Origin: Clostridia bacterium
Lineage (GTDB): Bacteria; Bacillota; Clostridia; TANB77; CAG-508
Assembly (NCBI GenBank): GCA_022796855.1
Contig: JAAWJM010000024.1
Coordinates: 1 to 33,839 of the forward strand
Length of the DNA: 33,839 bases
Direction of reading: 5' to 3'
Below, piece by piece: positions 6,565-14,485 of the stretch. The notes beneath the pieces are model-generated. The model saw only the letters and a program-made list of their open reading frames with translations, did no database searches and was not told the DNA's origin. Each line of letters begins with the position of its first letter. Position 1 is the stretch's first letter. Both the position numbers and the translations under genes were made by a program.

Positions 6565-6656
6565 TTTATTTTCAACAAAAGTTTGTGCAAAGGGTGTTTT
6601 CATTTCTTTTAATATAGTGTATAATAACCACATAAGAAAAGAAAGGAAGATGTAGT

Positions 6657-7430
6657 TTGAGAATTTTAGCGGTAGGAGATATTGTAGGAGAAAACGGCTT
6701 AAAAAAGGCAGGAGAAGTGTTGCCAAAATTAAAACAAGAAAAAGAGATTGATTTTGTAATTATGAATGGCGAGAATGTAGCTGACGGCATGGGGATTACC
6801 CATAAATTATATAAAGAAATGTTACGAATAGGAGTTGATGTAGTAACACTTGGGAATCATACTTGGGCAAAAAAAGATGTATTTTCTTTTATTGAAGAAG
6901 AGGAGAGGCTGATTCGTCCAGCCAATTATTCAAAAGGACTTTTAGGAAAAGGATATGTAATTGTAAAATGTAAACAAAAAAAGATAGCAGTTATTAATTT
7001 AATTGGAAGAACCGAAATGAACGTCTTATCAGAAAATCCTTTTACCAAAGTAACCGAAATATTAGAAGAAATAAAAGATAAGGTAGACGTGATTGTGGTA
7101 GATTTTCATGCAGAAGCGAGTGCTGAAAAAATCGCAATGGGGTATTTTTTAGATGGAAAAGTAAGTATCATGTTTGGTACCCACACCCATGTACAAACCG
7201 CAGATGAAACCATTTTAGAAAAGGGAACGGGTTATATTACCGATATTGGTATGACAGGACCAATAAAATCTGTTATTGGGATGGAAGTAGAGGCATCGTT
7301 AAAAAGATTTGAAACAAGTCTTCCAGAACGATATAAATTAGCTAGCGGAACATGTGGCTTTTCGGGGTGTATTTTTGAAGTTGATGACGAAACTTGTCGA
7401 GTGGTGAAAGTTAAACGCGTAAAAATGTAG
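6657..7430 (+). CDS. ymdB: YmdB-family metallophosphoesterase
   Basis: This 257-residue protein matches the YmdB (TIGR00282) family, calcineurin-like phosphoesterases that hydrolyse 2',3'-cyclic AMP and influence RNase Y-linked decisions in Bacillus. Metal-site motifs run in order: AVGDIVGENG (residues 5-14), VIMNGENVADG, TLGNHTWAKKD, VVDFHAEA and FGTHTHVQTAD, so the dinuclear metal site looks complete. The start codon is TTG at 6657, supported by GGAAGATG before it and by the family's start MRIL-x-x-GDI. In relatives it directly follows rny; here inserted sequence separates them. spoVS follows downstream with its own promoter. Confidence 0.95.
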   Translation: MRILAVGDIVGENGLKKAGEVLPKLKQEKEIDFVIMNGENVADGMGITHKLYKEMLRIGVDVVTLGNHTWAKKDVFSFIEEEERLIRPANYSKGLLGKGYVIVKCKQKKIAVINLIGRTEMNVLSENPFTKVTEILEEIKDKVDVIVVDFHAEASAEKIAMGYFLDGKVSIMFGTHTHVQTADETILEKGTGYITDIGMTGPIKSVIGMEVEASLKRFETSLPERYKLASGTCGFSGCIFEVDDETCRVVKVKRVKM

Positions 7431-7481
7431 AAATAGAGCGAAGAAACACGACGAAAACTTCCTGTTTTTTCCAAAAAATAC

Positions 7482-7510
7482 TAGACAACAATCTTAAAAT
7501 ATAATATAAA
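7482..7510 (+). promoter_or_regulatory. Possible promoter of spoVS
   Basis: TAGACA at 7482-7487 and TATAAA at 7505-7510 are 17 bp apart, 50 bp before the spoVS start. In Bacillus spoVS is driven by sigma-H; I cannot tell from these bases which sigma factor acts here. Confidence 0.4.
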
Positions 7511-7560
7511 TATACTTGTTAAAAAATGAAACAAAAATTAAATTTTAGGAGGCAGAAAAA

Positions 7561-7824
7561 ATGGAAGTTTTAAAAATTTCATCAAAATCAAATCCAAACT
7601 CAGTAGCAGGAGCAATTGCTGGTTTGGTAAAGGAAAATGAAAGAGCAGAAATGCAAGCAATTGGAGCAGGAGCATTAAACCAAGCAATAAAAGCGGTAGC
7701 AATCGCAAGAGGGTTTGTTGCACCAACAGGAGTGGATCTTGTTTGTGTACCAGCATTCGCGGAGGTTCAAGTAGAAGGGGAAGACAGAACCGGAATTCGC
7801 ATTGTGGTAGAATCAAGAGATTAA
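7561..7824 (+). CDS. spoVS: Stage V sporulation protein S
   Basis: This 87-residue protein is full length and closely matches SpoVS from its first residues (MEVLKISSKSNPNSVAGAIAGL) through the conserved AIGAGALNQAIKAVAIARG to the end. It is a small dimeric Alba-like protein needed for coat assembly and spore maturation in Bacillus. It has a strong AGGAGG site. It stands alone between its own promoter-like sequence and an intrinsic terminator. The rny-ymdB-spoVS neighbourhood is the usual order in spore formers. Confidence 0.97.
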   Translation: MEVLKISSKSNPNSVAGAIAGLVKENERAEMQAIGAGALNQAIKAVAIARGFVAPTGVDLVCVPAFAEVQVEGEDRTGIRIVVESRD

Positions 7825-7846
7825 AAATGGAATGTTAAATAAATGT

Positions 7847-7881
7847 GGGGGGAAACGAATAAAAGGTTCTCTCCCTTTTTT
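7847..7881 (+). terminator. Intrinsic terminator of spoVS
   Basis: GGGGGGAAAC (7847-7856) pairs with GTTCTCTCCC (7866-7875) with two G-U pairs and one mismatch, followed by six T residues. Confidence 0.75.
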
Positions 7882-7958
7882 ACAATATATTTGTAATTTA
7901 TGATTGCATCTTAATGAAATTTACGATATGATTGTAGTGCAAAAAAAAGGAGGCAAAA

Positions 7959-9557
7959 ATGAAGTCGAATGTAACAAAATACCTATTTATTATCATTGTA
8001 ATAAGTTTGTTAATTACTGCAGGATATTATATTTATCATACTCAAAAACCAAAAGAGGAAAAAGCCTTACCTCAAGAAACCGAAGAAGAAATAGAAATTA
8101 TTACCAATCTTCGTTTACCAGTAGTAGCCTTTGATACCATAAATCCAATATTAAGCAAAAACCAAAACATACAAGATATATCCAGACTTATTTATGAACC
8201 ACTTTTAACCATAACCAGTGATAATCGAATTGAATTATGCCTTGCCAAAGAATGGAGTAAACAAAGTGAAACATCGTATGTAGTAAAGTTAAAAGAAGAT
8301 GTGAAATGGCAAGATGGTCATTTATTAACTGCAAAAGATGTTCAATTTACCATAGACCGATTAAAAGAATTAGGAGGAAATTCGATTTATGCTTATAATG
8401 TTGAAAAGGTAAATGGTGTTGAAGTAATTGATAATACCACCATAAAAATCAATTTAAGTGAGGAAGTGCCATTTTTTGAATATTATTTAACATTTCCCAT
8501 TTTATCGAATGTGTACTATTTAAATGAAGATTTTGTAAATACGGCAAAAAATAGTGCACCAGTAGGAACAGGAAGATTTAAAATTGCTAGTCATAATGAA
8601 AAAATTGTGTTACAGAAAAACCAAACATGGTGGAACCGTGAGGAAGAAGAAAGTAAATTAGAAGAAATACAAATAATCAAATATCAAAATATGGGAGAAG
8701 TGTATAATGCATTTAAAATAGGAAATATTGATATGTTTACGACAAAAACACTTCAAATAGAAGACTATATTGGAACGATTGGCTATCATAAAAAAGAATA
8801 CTATGGAGAAATGTTAGATTATCTTTCTTTTAATTGCAAAAATAGTGTATTAGCAAATACGGAAGTAAGAAAAGCGATTTCTTATATTATTGATAAAGAA
8901 AATATCGTGGGGACGATATATCGTGGTGGATACAATGTTGCTAATTTTTCCTTAGAAGATGAAAATTACCTTTACCAAAATAAAAAAGTAGAATATGAAA
9001 GAAACCATGAAATGGCAAGAACCATACTAGAGCAAGCAGGATGGGTATATAATCAAAAAGCATGGTACCGTGTAAAGAATTACCGAACCGAACGATTACG
9101 ATTGGATTTGATTGTAAGCAGTAGTAATGAAAATAGAGTACAAGTAGCAGAAAATTTGAAGCAAGTATTAGGAGACTTTGGAATTACGATTACAATAAGA
9201 AAAGTATCAGATGCACAATACCAAAGCTATTTACAAAATAAAAATTATGATATGATATTAACAGGAGTAAACCGAGGAATTGCACCAGATTTATCAACCT
9301 ATTTTGGGCAAAACAACATAGCAAATTTTGTAAATGAAGAAATGATAAATTTATTGAAGGAAGTAAAAGATATAAGAGAGGAAACCATATTAAAAGAAAA
9401 ATACAATCGAATGATTGAAATTTACCAAGAACAAATGCCATATATCTTTTTATATCATAATAAACAAACACTCGTATATAGTCCCAATGTAATTGGTGAC
9501 GTAAATCCCAACCGATATAATGTATACGAAGGAATTGAAACTTGGTATAGACAATAA
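7959..9557 (+). CDS. Membrane-anchored family 5 solute-binding protein
   Basis: This 532-residue protein has the layout of family 5 ABC solute-binding proteins (oligopeptide/dipeptide/nickel type). Early in the mature part is DISRLIYEPLLTI, then the signature-like AKDVQFTIDRLKE and later GTGRFKI, with a C-terminal lobe ending in PYIFLYHNKQTLVY. Unlike most Gram-positive members it has no lipobox cysteine: residues 8-26 are a hydrophobic segment with no cleavage motif, so it is probably held by an uncleaved N-terminal helix. No permease or ATPase genes are adjacent, so the transporter it serves, if any, is elsewhere. The substrate cannot be told from the sequence. Confidence 0.85.
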   Translation: MKSNVTKYLFIIIVISLLITAGYYIYHTQKPKEEKALPQETEEEIEIITNLRLPVVAFDTINPILSKNQNIQDISRLIYEPLLTITSDNRIELCLAKEWSKQSETSYVVKLKEDVKWQDGHLLTAKDVQFTIDRLKELGGNSIYAYNVEKVNGVEVIDNTTIKINLSEEVPFFEYYLTFPILSNVYYLNEDFVNTAKNSAPVGTGRFKIASHNEKIVLQKNQTWWNREEEESKLEEIQIIKYQNMGEVYNAFKIGNIDMFTTKTLQIEDYIGTIGYHKKEYYGEMLDYLSFNCKNSVLANTEVRKAISYIIDKENIVGTIYRGGYNVANFSLEDENYLYQNKKVEYERNHEMARTILEQAGWVYNQKAWYRVKNYRTERLRLDLIVSSSNENRVQVAENLKQVLGDFGITITIRKVSDAQYQSYLQNKNYDMILTGVNRGIAPDLSTYFGQNNIANFVNEEMINLLKEVKDIREETILKEKYNRMIEIYQEQMPYIFLYHNKQTLVYSPNVIGDVNPNRYNVYEGIETWYRQ

Positions 9558-9581
9558 AAATAAAAAAATTAGAAAAAACTC

Positions 9582-9610
9582 TTGACAAATGAAAAATGTA
9601 ATGTAATAAT
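9582..9610 (+). promoter_or_regulatory. Promoter of recA
   Basis: TTGACA at 9582-9587 is followed after 16-17 bp by TAATAAT at 9604-9610. It lies about 100 bp before recA, leaving a leader of roughly 90 nt. Confidence 0.75.
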
Positions 9611-9618
9611 ACAGTTAC

Positions 9619-9630
9619 AAACAAACGTTT
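9619..9630 (+). promoter_or_regulatory. Possible LexA-type operator at recA
   Basis: AAACAAACGTTT has the AAC-N4-GTT core of the Gram-positive SOS box (GAAC-N4-GTTC) and covers the expected transcription start of recA. The outer bases differ from the consensus, so this is only a candidate. Confidence 0.3.
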
Positions 9631-9641
9631 TTATCATAATA

Positions 9642-9689
9642 CATAGAACGATTGGTAAGTGGTAAAGCCACTAACTTAGGTCATTTATA
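9642..9689 (+). ncRNA. Conserved 48-nt leader motif upstream of recA
   Basis: The RNA has the form CATAGAAC-GATT-GGTAA, a variable stem (AGTGG/CCACT with a TAAAG loop) and then TAACTTAGGTCATTTATA. The same layout and length occur before rimP at 12176-12223, where the stem bases differ but remain paired. The flanks AAYGATT and GGTCATT can also pair around it. It ends 8 nt before the AGGAGG of recA, a position suited to translational control. Confidence 0.65.
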
Positions 9690-9708
9690 AAAATAGGAGG
9701 AAAAAAGA

Positions 9709-10749
9709 ATGGAAAATTCAGAAAAGAAAAAAGCATTAGAAGCAGCAATGGGACAAATCGAAAAACAATTTGGAAAAGGTTCTGTTATGAAATTAGGAGA
9801 ATTTCAAGCAATGAACATAGAGGCGGTGCCAACAGGTGCCTTAGGCTTAGATATTGCACTAGGAATTGGTGGAGTGCCACGTGGAAGAATTATCGAAATT
9901 TATGGACCAGAATCTTCTGGTAAAACGACCCTTGCTCTACACGTTGTTGCAGAAGCACAAAAAATGGGAGGAGAAGCAGCATTTATTGATGCAGAACACG
10001 CACTAGATCCAGTGTATGCAAAACACTTAGGAGTTGACATCGATAACTTAATTGTATCTCAACCAGATACAGGAGAACAAGCCTTAGAAATTACCGAAAG
10101 CCTAATTCGAAGTGGAGCATTAGATGTTATTGTTGTAGACTCTGTTGCAGCACTTGTACCAAAAGCAGAAATCGATGGGGACATGGGAGACTCCCATATG
10201 GGGTTACAAGCAAGACTTATGTCACAGGCATTGCGAAAATTAGCAGGAGCCATCAATAAAACAAAAACAGTTTTAATTTTCATCAACCAATTAAGAGAAA
10301 AAATAGGAGTTATGTTTGGAAACCCAGAAACCACAACAGGAGGAAGAGCACTAAAATTCTATGCCTCTGTTCGTATGGATATAAGAAAAGCCGAAAATAT
10401 TAAACAAGATGGGGAAGTAGTAGGAAGCAGAGCAAAAGTAAAAATCGTGAAAAACAAAGTAGCACCACCATTTAGAGAAGCTGAATTTGATATTGTGTAT
10501 GGAAAAGGTATATCCAAAGAAGGAAACATATTAGACATGGGAGTAAACCTAGACATTATTGAAAAAAGCGGTTCATGGTTTAGTTATAATGGCACTAGAA
10601 TTGGACAAGGAAGAGAAAACGTAAAACAATATTTATTAGACAATCCAGAAACCATGAAAGAAGTAGAACAAAAAATAAGAGATAATTTTGCCAAAGCCTT
10701 TGAAAAAAGCCTAGGAGAAGACTTATCTGTTGATGAAGATGAAGAATAA
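9709..10749 (+). CDS. recA: Recombinase RecA
   Basis: This 346-residue RecA is complete and of usual length. The Walker A motif GPESSGKTT lies at residues 66-74 and the Walker [11 protein letters not shown] near 140. The DNA-binding loop L1/L2 region has [15 protein letters not shown] and [19 protein letters not shown], with [12 protein letters not shown] after it. The acidic C-terminus ends in DEDEE. It forms the filament for homologous recombination and SOS induction. It has its own promoter and a conserved structured leader (9642-9689). A perfect-looking palindromic repeat separates it from recX, which may reduce read-through into that inhibitor gene. Confidence 0.99.
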   Translation: MENSEKKKALEAAMGQIEKQFGKGSVMKLGEFQAMNIEAVPTGALGLDIALGIGGVPRGRIIEIYGPESSGKTTLALHVVAEAQKMGGEAAFIDAEHALDPVYAKHLGVDIDNLIVSQPDTGEQALEITESLIRSGALDVIVVDSVAALVPKAEIDGDMGDSHMGLQARLMSQALRKLAGAINKTKTVLIFINQLREKIGVMFGNPETTTGGRALKFYASVRMDIRKAENIKQDGEVVGSRAKVKIVKNKVAPPFREAEFDIVYGKGISKEGNILDMGVNLDIIEKSGSWFSYNGTRIGQGRENVKQYLLDNPETMKEVEQKIRDNFAKAFEKSLGEDLSVDEDEE

Positions 10750-10763
10750 AAAGCAAATAAAAA

Positions 10764-10830
10764 TGTAGGGGCAGGCCTTGTGTCTGCCCAAAAAATATGC
10801 CAATAAAGGGCAGACATAAGGCCTGCTCAT
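10764..10830. repeat. Long palindromic repeat between recA and recX
   Basis: GCAGGCCTTGTGTCTGCCC (10771-10789) pairs with 10808-10826, 18 of 19 bases, with an 18-nt loop. The leading TGTAGGGGC resembles the outer end of the family B repeats (32284 read on the minus strand), so this may be a related dispersed element. It has no T-run, but as RNA it would form a very stable hairpin between the two genes. Confidence 0.8.
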
Positions 10831-10862
10831 ATGTACGAAAAACAAAATGATGGAGGAATGAA

Positions 10863-11315
10863 ATGTATTCCATAGAAGAATTTGAAAAAGAAAAAGCGAA
10901 AGTTATGAATTATATTATGTACAAAAAAAGAACCATACAAGAAGTAAAAAATAAATTTCAGAGTACTATACAAAAGGATCTATTATGTGATATTATAGAA
11001 TATGTAAAAGAAGCAGGTTATTTAAATGAAAAGGATTATGTAAAAAGAGCTGTCAATGAATTTATGGCATTAAAGACCTTATCTATAAGAGAAATGCAAT
11101 ATAAGCTTTACCAAAAAGGTGTTCCAAAAGATTTGATAGAGGATTACTTTTATGAGCATACAGATGAAATGGAAGAATACGAAAAGGCTTCTGCACAAAA
11201 GATAGTAGGCAAAAAACAAGCAACATTAGAAAATGAAGAAATAAGAAATTATTTAATGAAAAAAGGATATAAAGAAAGAATCATAAAGGAAGTATTAGAA
11301 TGCAAAACATATTAA
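10863..11315 (+). CDS. recX: Regulatory protein RecX
   Basis: This 150-residue protein has the tandem three-helix repeats of RecX: MNYIMYKKRTIQEVKNKF (residues 16-33), then KEAGYLNEKDYVKRAV, and a third copy near the end (IRNYLMKKGYKERIIKEVLE). RecX binds the RecA filament and limits its activity. The position right after recA fits. The start ATG follows GGAGG. It overlaps scpA by 16 nt, so the two genes are translationally coupled although their functions are unrelated. Confidence 0.88.
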   Translation: MYSIEEFEKEKAKVMNYIMYKKRTIQEVKNKFQSTIQKDLLCDIIEYVKEAGYLNEKDYVKRAVNEFMALKTLSIREMQYKLYQKGVPKDLIEDYFYEHTDEMEEYEKASAQKIVGKKQATLENEEIRNYLMKKGYKERIIKEVLECKTY

Positions 11316-12055
11316 CAATGCAAACAAAACAATATGCAATAAAAATTAATAATTTTGAAGGGCCACTTGATTTACTATGTCATTTAATCGACAAAAACAA
11401 GATGGATATTTATGATATTCAAATAAGTGAAATTGCGGATCAATATTTAGAATACATACATAAAGCAGAAGAAATGAACTTAGAAATAACAAGTGAATTT
11501 CTCATTATGGCATCAACTTTACTATATCTAAAATCCAAAGGACTTCTTCCAAAACAAGAAGAGTTAGAAGAAGAACTAACCGAAGAACAATTAATTGCAA
11601 GAATTATCGAATATAAAGCCTATAAAGAGATAGCAGAAAAGTTAAGACAAAACTATAACGAATATTCGAATCGCTTTTTTAAATTACCAGAACAAATTAG
11701 ACTACCAAAACAAGAATTAGAAAAAGAATACACAAAAGAATTGTTAGAAAAAATATATGAAAGGCTAATAAATAAGAACAAGAATCGTTTAAATAAAAAT
11801 GCGGAAAATATAAAAAAGATTGCTATTACTGACACATATACAGTAGCAAGCAAAGTAAAAGAAATGTTTAAAGAACTCTTAAGAAAACCCAAATTTGTAT
11901 TTAACCGATTATATTCTTTATCAAAATGCAATAAACAAGAAGTAGTAACAGCATTTACAGGACTATTAGAATTGACCAGAAGAGATAAAGTAAAAACAAC
12001 ACAAGAAGAATTGTTTGGAGATATTGTAGTAGAGAAAAATAGGAAAGCAATGTGA
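11300..12055 (+). CDS. scpA: Segregation and condensation protein A
   Basis: This 251-residue ScpA is the kleisin subunit of the SMC-ScpAB condensin. The N-terminal kleisin signature reads INNFEGPLDLLCHLIDKNKMDIYDI (split here: INNFEGPLDLL and KNKMDIYDIQISEI), then a central acidic linker (EELEEELTEEQL) and a C-terminal winged-helix domain (LLELTRRDKVKTTQEELFGDI). I chose ATG 11300 because AAGGAAG lies at suitable spacing before it; ATG 11318 would remove a six-residue tail and lacks such a site. It overlaps recX. scpB, often next to it, is not in the window. Confidence 0.95.
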   Translation: MQNILTMQTKQYAIKINNFEGPLDLLCHLIDKNKMDIYDIQISEIADQYLEYIHKAEEMNLEITSEFLIMASTLLYLKSKGLLPKQEELEEELTEEQLIARIIEYKAYKEIAEKLRQNYNEYSNRFFKLPEQIRLPKQELEKEYTKELLEKIYERLINKNKNRLNKNAENIKKIAITDTYTVASKVKEMFKELLRKPKFVFNRLYSLSKCNKQEVVTAFTGLLELTRRDKVKTTQEELFGDIVVEKNRKAM

Positions 12056-12082
12056 AATAAATAAAAAAACTTTGAAAAACCC

Positions 12083-12111
12083 TTGATTTTTACAAATAAA
12101 CGGGGTATAAT
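12083..12111 (+). promoter_or_regulatory. Promoter of the rimP-nusA-infB operon
   Basis: TTGATT at 12083-12088 and a perfect TATAAT at 12106-12111 have a 17-bp spacer. It lies in the gap between scpA and rimP and gives a leader of about 120 nt. Confidence 0.8.
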
Positions 12112-12135
12112 AAGTATGCAAAACATAAAAAACTA

Positions 12136-12162
12136 GAAGAGTGGGAACCAATCCCACTCTTC
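12136..12162 (+). other. Hairpin in the rimP operon leader
   Basis: GAAGAGTGGGA and TCCCACTCTTC form a perfect 11-bp stem with a 5-nt loop. No T-run follows, so it is not an ordinary terminator. It lies just 5' of the conserved motif at 12176 and may be part of the same leader. Confidence 0.7.
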
Positions 12163-12175
12163 GGTTGTTCTAACG

Positions 12176-12223
12176 CATAGAATGATTTGTAATCGCCAAA
12201 GGCGATAACTTAGGTCATTTATA
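12176..12223 (+). ncRNA. Conserved 48-nt leader motif upstream of rimP
   Basis: It matches the motif before recA (9642-9689) in length and flanks. The stem here is ATCGCC/GGCGAT with an AAA loop; three stem pairs differ from the recA copy and all are still complementary. The last 16 bases (ACTTAGGTCATTTATA) are identical in both. The motif ends 4 nt before the AAGGAGG of rimP. Confidence 0.65.
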
Positions 12224-12240
12224 TTAAGGAGGATACGGCA

Positions 12241-12702
12241 TTGGCTAGTATTGAAGAAAAAGTAGAAACTCTTTTGCAGTCTAAAATCACAGAGTTGGGA
12301 TATGATTTATATGATGTAGAATATGCAAAAGAGGGAAAAAATTATTTCTTACGTATTTTTATTAATAAGGAAAATGGAATTGACTTAAACGATTGTGAGA
12401 AAGTAAATGATGGAATTATGGATTTATTAGATGAGGCAGATTATATAAAGGAACAATATTTCCTAGAAGTATCATCACCGGGAATTGAGCGAGTATTACG
12501 AAAAGATAAACATTTAGATACTGCAATAGGTGAAAAAATTGAAGTAAGCCTATATACCACAATCGATAAAAAGAAAAAAATCGAAGGAATTCTAACAGGT
12601 TATGATGAAAATAAGATTACAATGACCTATGAAAATGATGAAATATCGGTATTAAGAAAGAACATTTCACAAATGAAAACCAAATACGACTGGAACAAAT
12701 AA
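12241..12702 (+). CDS. rimP: Ribosome maturation factor RimP
   Basis: This 153-residue protein is RimP, needed for 30S subunit maturation. It has the N-terminal YDLYDVEYAKEGKNYFLRIFI strand region and the hallmark LEVSSPGIERVLR (near residues 77-89), followed by the small C-terminal SH3-like barrel (EGILTGYDENKITM). The start is TTG at 12241, fixed by AAGGAGG at proper spacing and by the family start. It is the first gene of the operon leading to nusA and infB, as in most Firmicutes. A palindromic family A repeat sits between it and nusA. Confidence 0.96.
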   Translation: MASIEEKVETLLQSKITELGYDLYDVEYAKEGKNYFLRIFINKENGIDLNDCEKVNDGIMDLLDEADYIKEQYFLEVSSPGIERVLRKDKHLDTAIGEKIEVSLYTTIDKKKKIEGILTGYDENKITMTYENDEISVLRKNISQMKTKYDWNK

Positions 12703-12723
12703 CGAAAAAAAGCGACTAACCAA

Positions 12724-12775
12724 AAGGCCCCTTTACTTAAGGGGGCTGTCAGCGAAGCTGACTGGGGGTTCTTAT
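12724..12775. repeat. Palindromic dispersed repeat, family A (copy 3)
   Basis: GGCCCCTTTACTTAAGGGGGC is followed by CTGTCAGCGAAGCTGAC and TGGGGGTTCTT. The inner stem (CAGC/GCTG) differs from copies 1 and 4 but remains paired. It lies inside the operon, between rimP and nusA. Confidence 0.85.
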
Positions 12776-12801
12776 ATAAATTAAAGGGAGGAAAAGGGAA
12801 A

Positions 12802-13893
12802 ATGAGAGCAATTGATAACAAAGAATTAATTTTAGCATTAGAAGAACTTGAAAAGGAGAAAGGAATTCAAAAATCTTATGTAATAGAGGCGATTGAGCAA
12901 GCATTAATTACAGCCTATAAAAGAAATTTTGATTCAGCTGAAAATGTAAAAGTAGTAATGGATCAAGTAACAGGGGAAGCTCATTTATATGCGGTAAAAG
13001 AAGTAGTAGAAGTAGCCGAGGATGATAAGTTACAAATCAATTTAGAGAATGCTAGAAAGATTAGTAAAAAATTAGAAATTGGTGATAGTGTAGATGTAGA
13101 AATGGTACCAAAGGATTTTGGTAGAATTGCGGCACAAACAGCAAAACAAGTTATTATTCAAAAATTAAGAGAAGCAGAACGTGACATTGTATTTAATGAA
13201 TTTAATGAAAGAAAAGGTGAAATTGTTTCTGGTATTATTCAAAAAGCAGATACCAATATTGTTGTAATGGATCTTGGAAAATTAGAAGGAATTATGCCAG
13301 CAAAAGAACAAATTCCAACAGAACAATATCGTGTAAATCAGAAAATAAGAGGATATGTACTAGATGTGGTAAAAGGAATGAAGGGAAATCCACAAGTAGT
13401 GGTTTCTCGTGCTTGCCCAGAATTTGTAAGAAGATTATTTGAATTTGAAATACCAGAAATTTATGAAGGGCTTATTGAAATTAAAAGTGTATCAAGAGAC
13501 CCAGGTTACAGAAGTAAAGTAGCAGTATATTCTACCAATCCGAATATTGACCCAGTAGGTTCTTGTGTAGGGCAAAAGGGAGTACGTATTCAAAATATCA
13601 TTAATGAGTTAAATGGTGAAAAAATTGATGTGATTGAATGGAATGAAGACCCAAGCATTTATATTGCAGCAGCATTACTTCCAGCACAAGTATTAGCAGT
13701 AGATGTGAAAGAAGAAGAAAAATTTGCACAAGTGATTGTACCAGATGACCAATTATCATTGGCAATTGGAAAATCGGGACAAAATGCAAGACTTGCTGTA
13801 AAACTAACTGGTTGGAAAATTGATATTAAATCGGAATCACAATTTAGAGAAATGATTGCCTCTATGCAGGAGGAACAACCAAAAGAAGAATAG
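12802..13893 (+). CDS. nusA: Transcription termination/antitermination factor NusA
   Basis: This 363-residue NusA has the Gram-positive length, without the C-terminal acidic repeats of enterobacteria. The N-terminal RNA-polymerase-binding domain covers about residues 1-125 (IEAIEQALITAYKR). The S1 domain follows (GEIVSGIIQKADTNIVVMDLG). KH1 has DPVGSCVGQKGVRIQNI near 250, and KH2 has LSLAIGKSGQNARLAVKLTGW near 320. It controls pausing, termination and antitermination. It is preceded by GGGAGG. It sits between rimP and rnpM, the standard order. Confidence 0.98.
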   Translation: MRAIDNKELILALEELEKEKGIQKSYVIEAIEQALITAYKRNFDSAENVKVVMDQVTGEAHLYAVKEVVEVAEDDKLQINLENARKISKKLEIGDSVDVEMVPKDFGRIAAQTAKQVIIQKLREAERDIVFNEFNERKGEIVSGIIQKADTNIVVMDLGKLEGIMPAKEQIPTEQYRVNQKIRGYVLDVVKGMKGNPQVVVSRACPEFVRRLFEFEIPEIYEGLIEIKSVSRDPGYRSKVAVYSTNPNIDPVGSCVGQKGVRIQNIINELNGEKIDVIEWNEDPSIYIAAALLPAQVLAVDVKEEEKFAQVIVPDDQLSLAIGKSGQNARLAVKLTGWKIDIKSESQFREMIASMQEEQPKEE

Positions 13894-13914
13894 ACGAAGG
13901 GAAGGTGTTTTCTT

Positions 13915-14178
13915 TTGAAAAAAATACCACAAAGGACTTGCATGGGTTGTAACGAAAAAAAGAACAAAAATGAGTTAATTCGAATTGTAAAATCGAATGA
14001 TGGACAAATTAATATTGACAAAACAGGAAAAATGCCCGGACGAGGTGCATACATATGTGAAAGAAAAGAATGTTTAGAAAAGGCAATTAAAACCAAGAGA
14101 ATCGAAAGAGTGTTTGAGACTAAAGTGGAAGAAGAGATTTATGAAAAATTAAGAGGTGTGATGATTGAACAATCATAA
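13915..14178 (+). CDS. rnpM: RnpM/YlxR family RNA-binding protein
   Basis: This 87-residue protein belongs to the YlxR family (DUF448), recently connected with RNase P in Bacillus. The family start RTCMGCNEKKNKNELIRIV (residues 6-24), with its two cysteines, is followed by GRGAYIC near 42-48 and a conserved C-x-x-x-A helix. The start is TTG at 13915, chosen because the family begins K-K-x-P-x-R-T-C and GGGAAGGTG precedes it. It overlaps the next gene by 14 nt. It lies between nusA and ylxQ as usual. Confidence 0.93.
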   Translation: MKKIPQRTCMGCNEKKNKNELIRIVKSNDGQINIDKTGKMPGRGAYICERKECLEKAIKTKRIERVFETKVEEEIYEKLRGVMIEQS

Positions 14179-14485
14179 AATAGAAGGGTTATTAGGATTG
14201 TGTATGAAAGCAGGGGGAGTCTGTTTTGGAACCGAAGCCTGTATGGAACAAATCCAAAAAAGAAAAGTAAAACTGGTCTTGGTGGCAGAGGATGCAGCCC
14301 AAAGGACGAAAAAGAATTTTGAAATGGCATGTCATAAAAACGAAATACCACTGTATATTTACGGAACGATAGAGGAATTAAGTAATGCAATTGGCAAACC
14401 AAATAAAGCGATTTTTGGAATTCGAAACCAAAGTTTTGCGATGGAAATTCAGAAAATAATTAATGGGGGTGAAATTATTGGGTAA
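14165..14485 (+). CDS. ylxQ: L7Ae-family ribosomal/K-turn-binding protein YlxQ
   Basis: This 106-residue protein has the L7Ae/L30e fold. [20 protein letters not shown] is followed by [18 protein letters not shown] and a C-terminal helix. The family binds kink-turn RNA. The TTG start at 14165 lies within the end of rnpM and follows AGAGGTG. It overlaps the start of infB, so rnpM, ylxQ and infB are translationally coupled. Confidence 0.92.
   Translation: MNNHKIEGLLGLCMKAGGVCFGTEACMEQIQKRKVKLVLVAEDAAQRTKKNFEMACHKNEIPLYIYGTIEELSNAIGKPNKAIFGIRNQSFAMEIQKIINGGEIIG

Noticed and set aside
10059-10873. Minus-strand open frames across recA
   Set aside because: They are shadows of the recA coding strand, without start signals or recognisable sequence.
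12136-12162. Terminator or T-box before rimP
   Set aside because: The hairpin has no T-run and no T-box consensus; it is better described as part of the leader.
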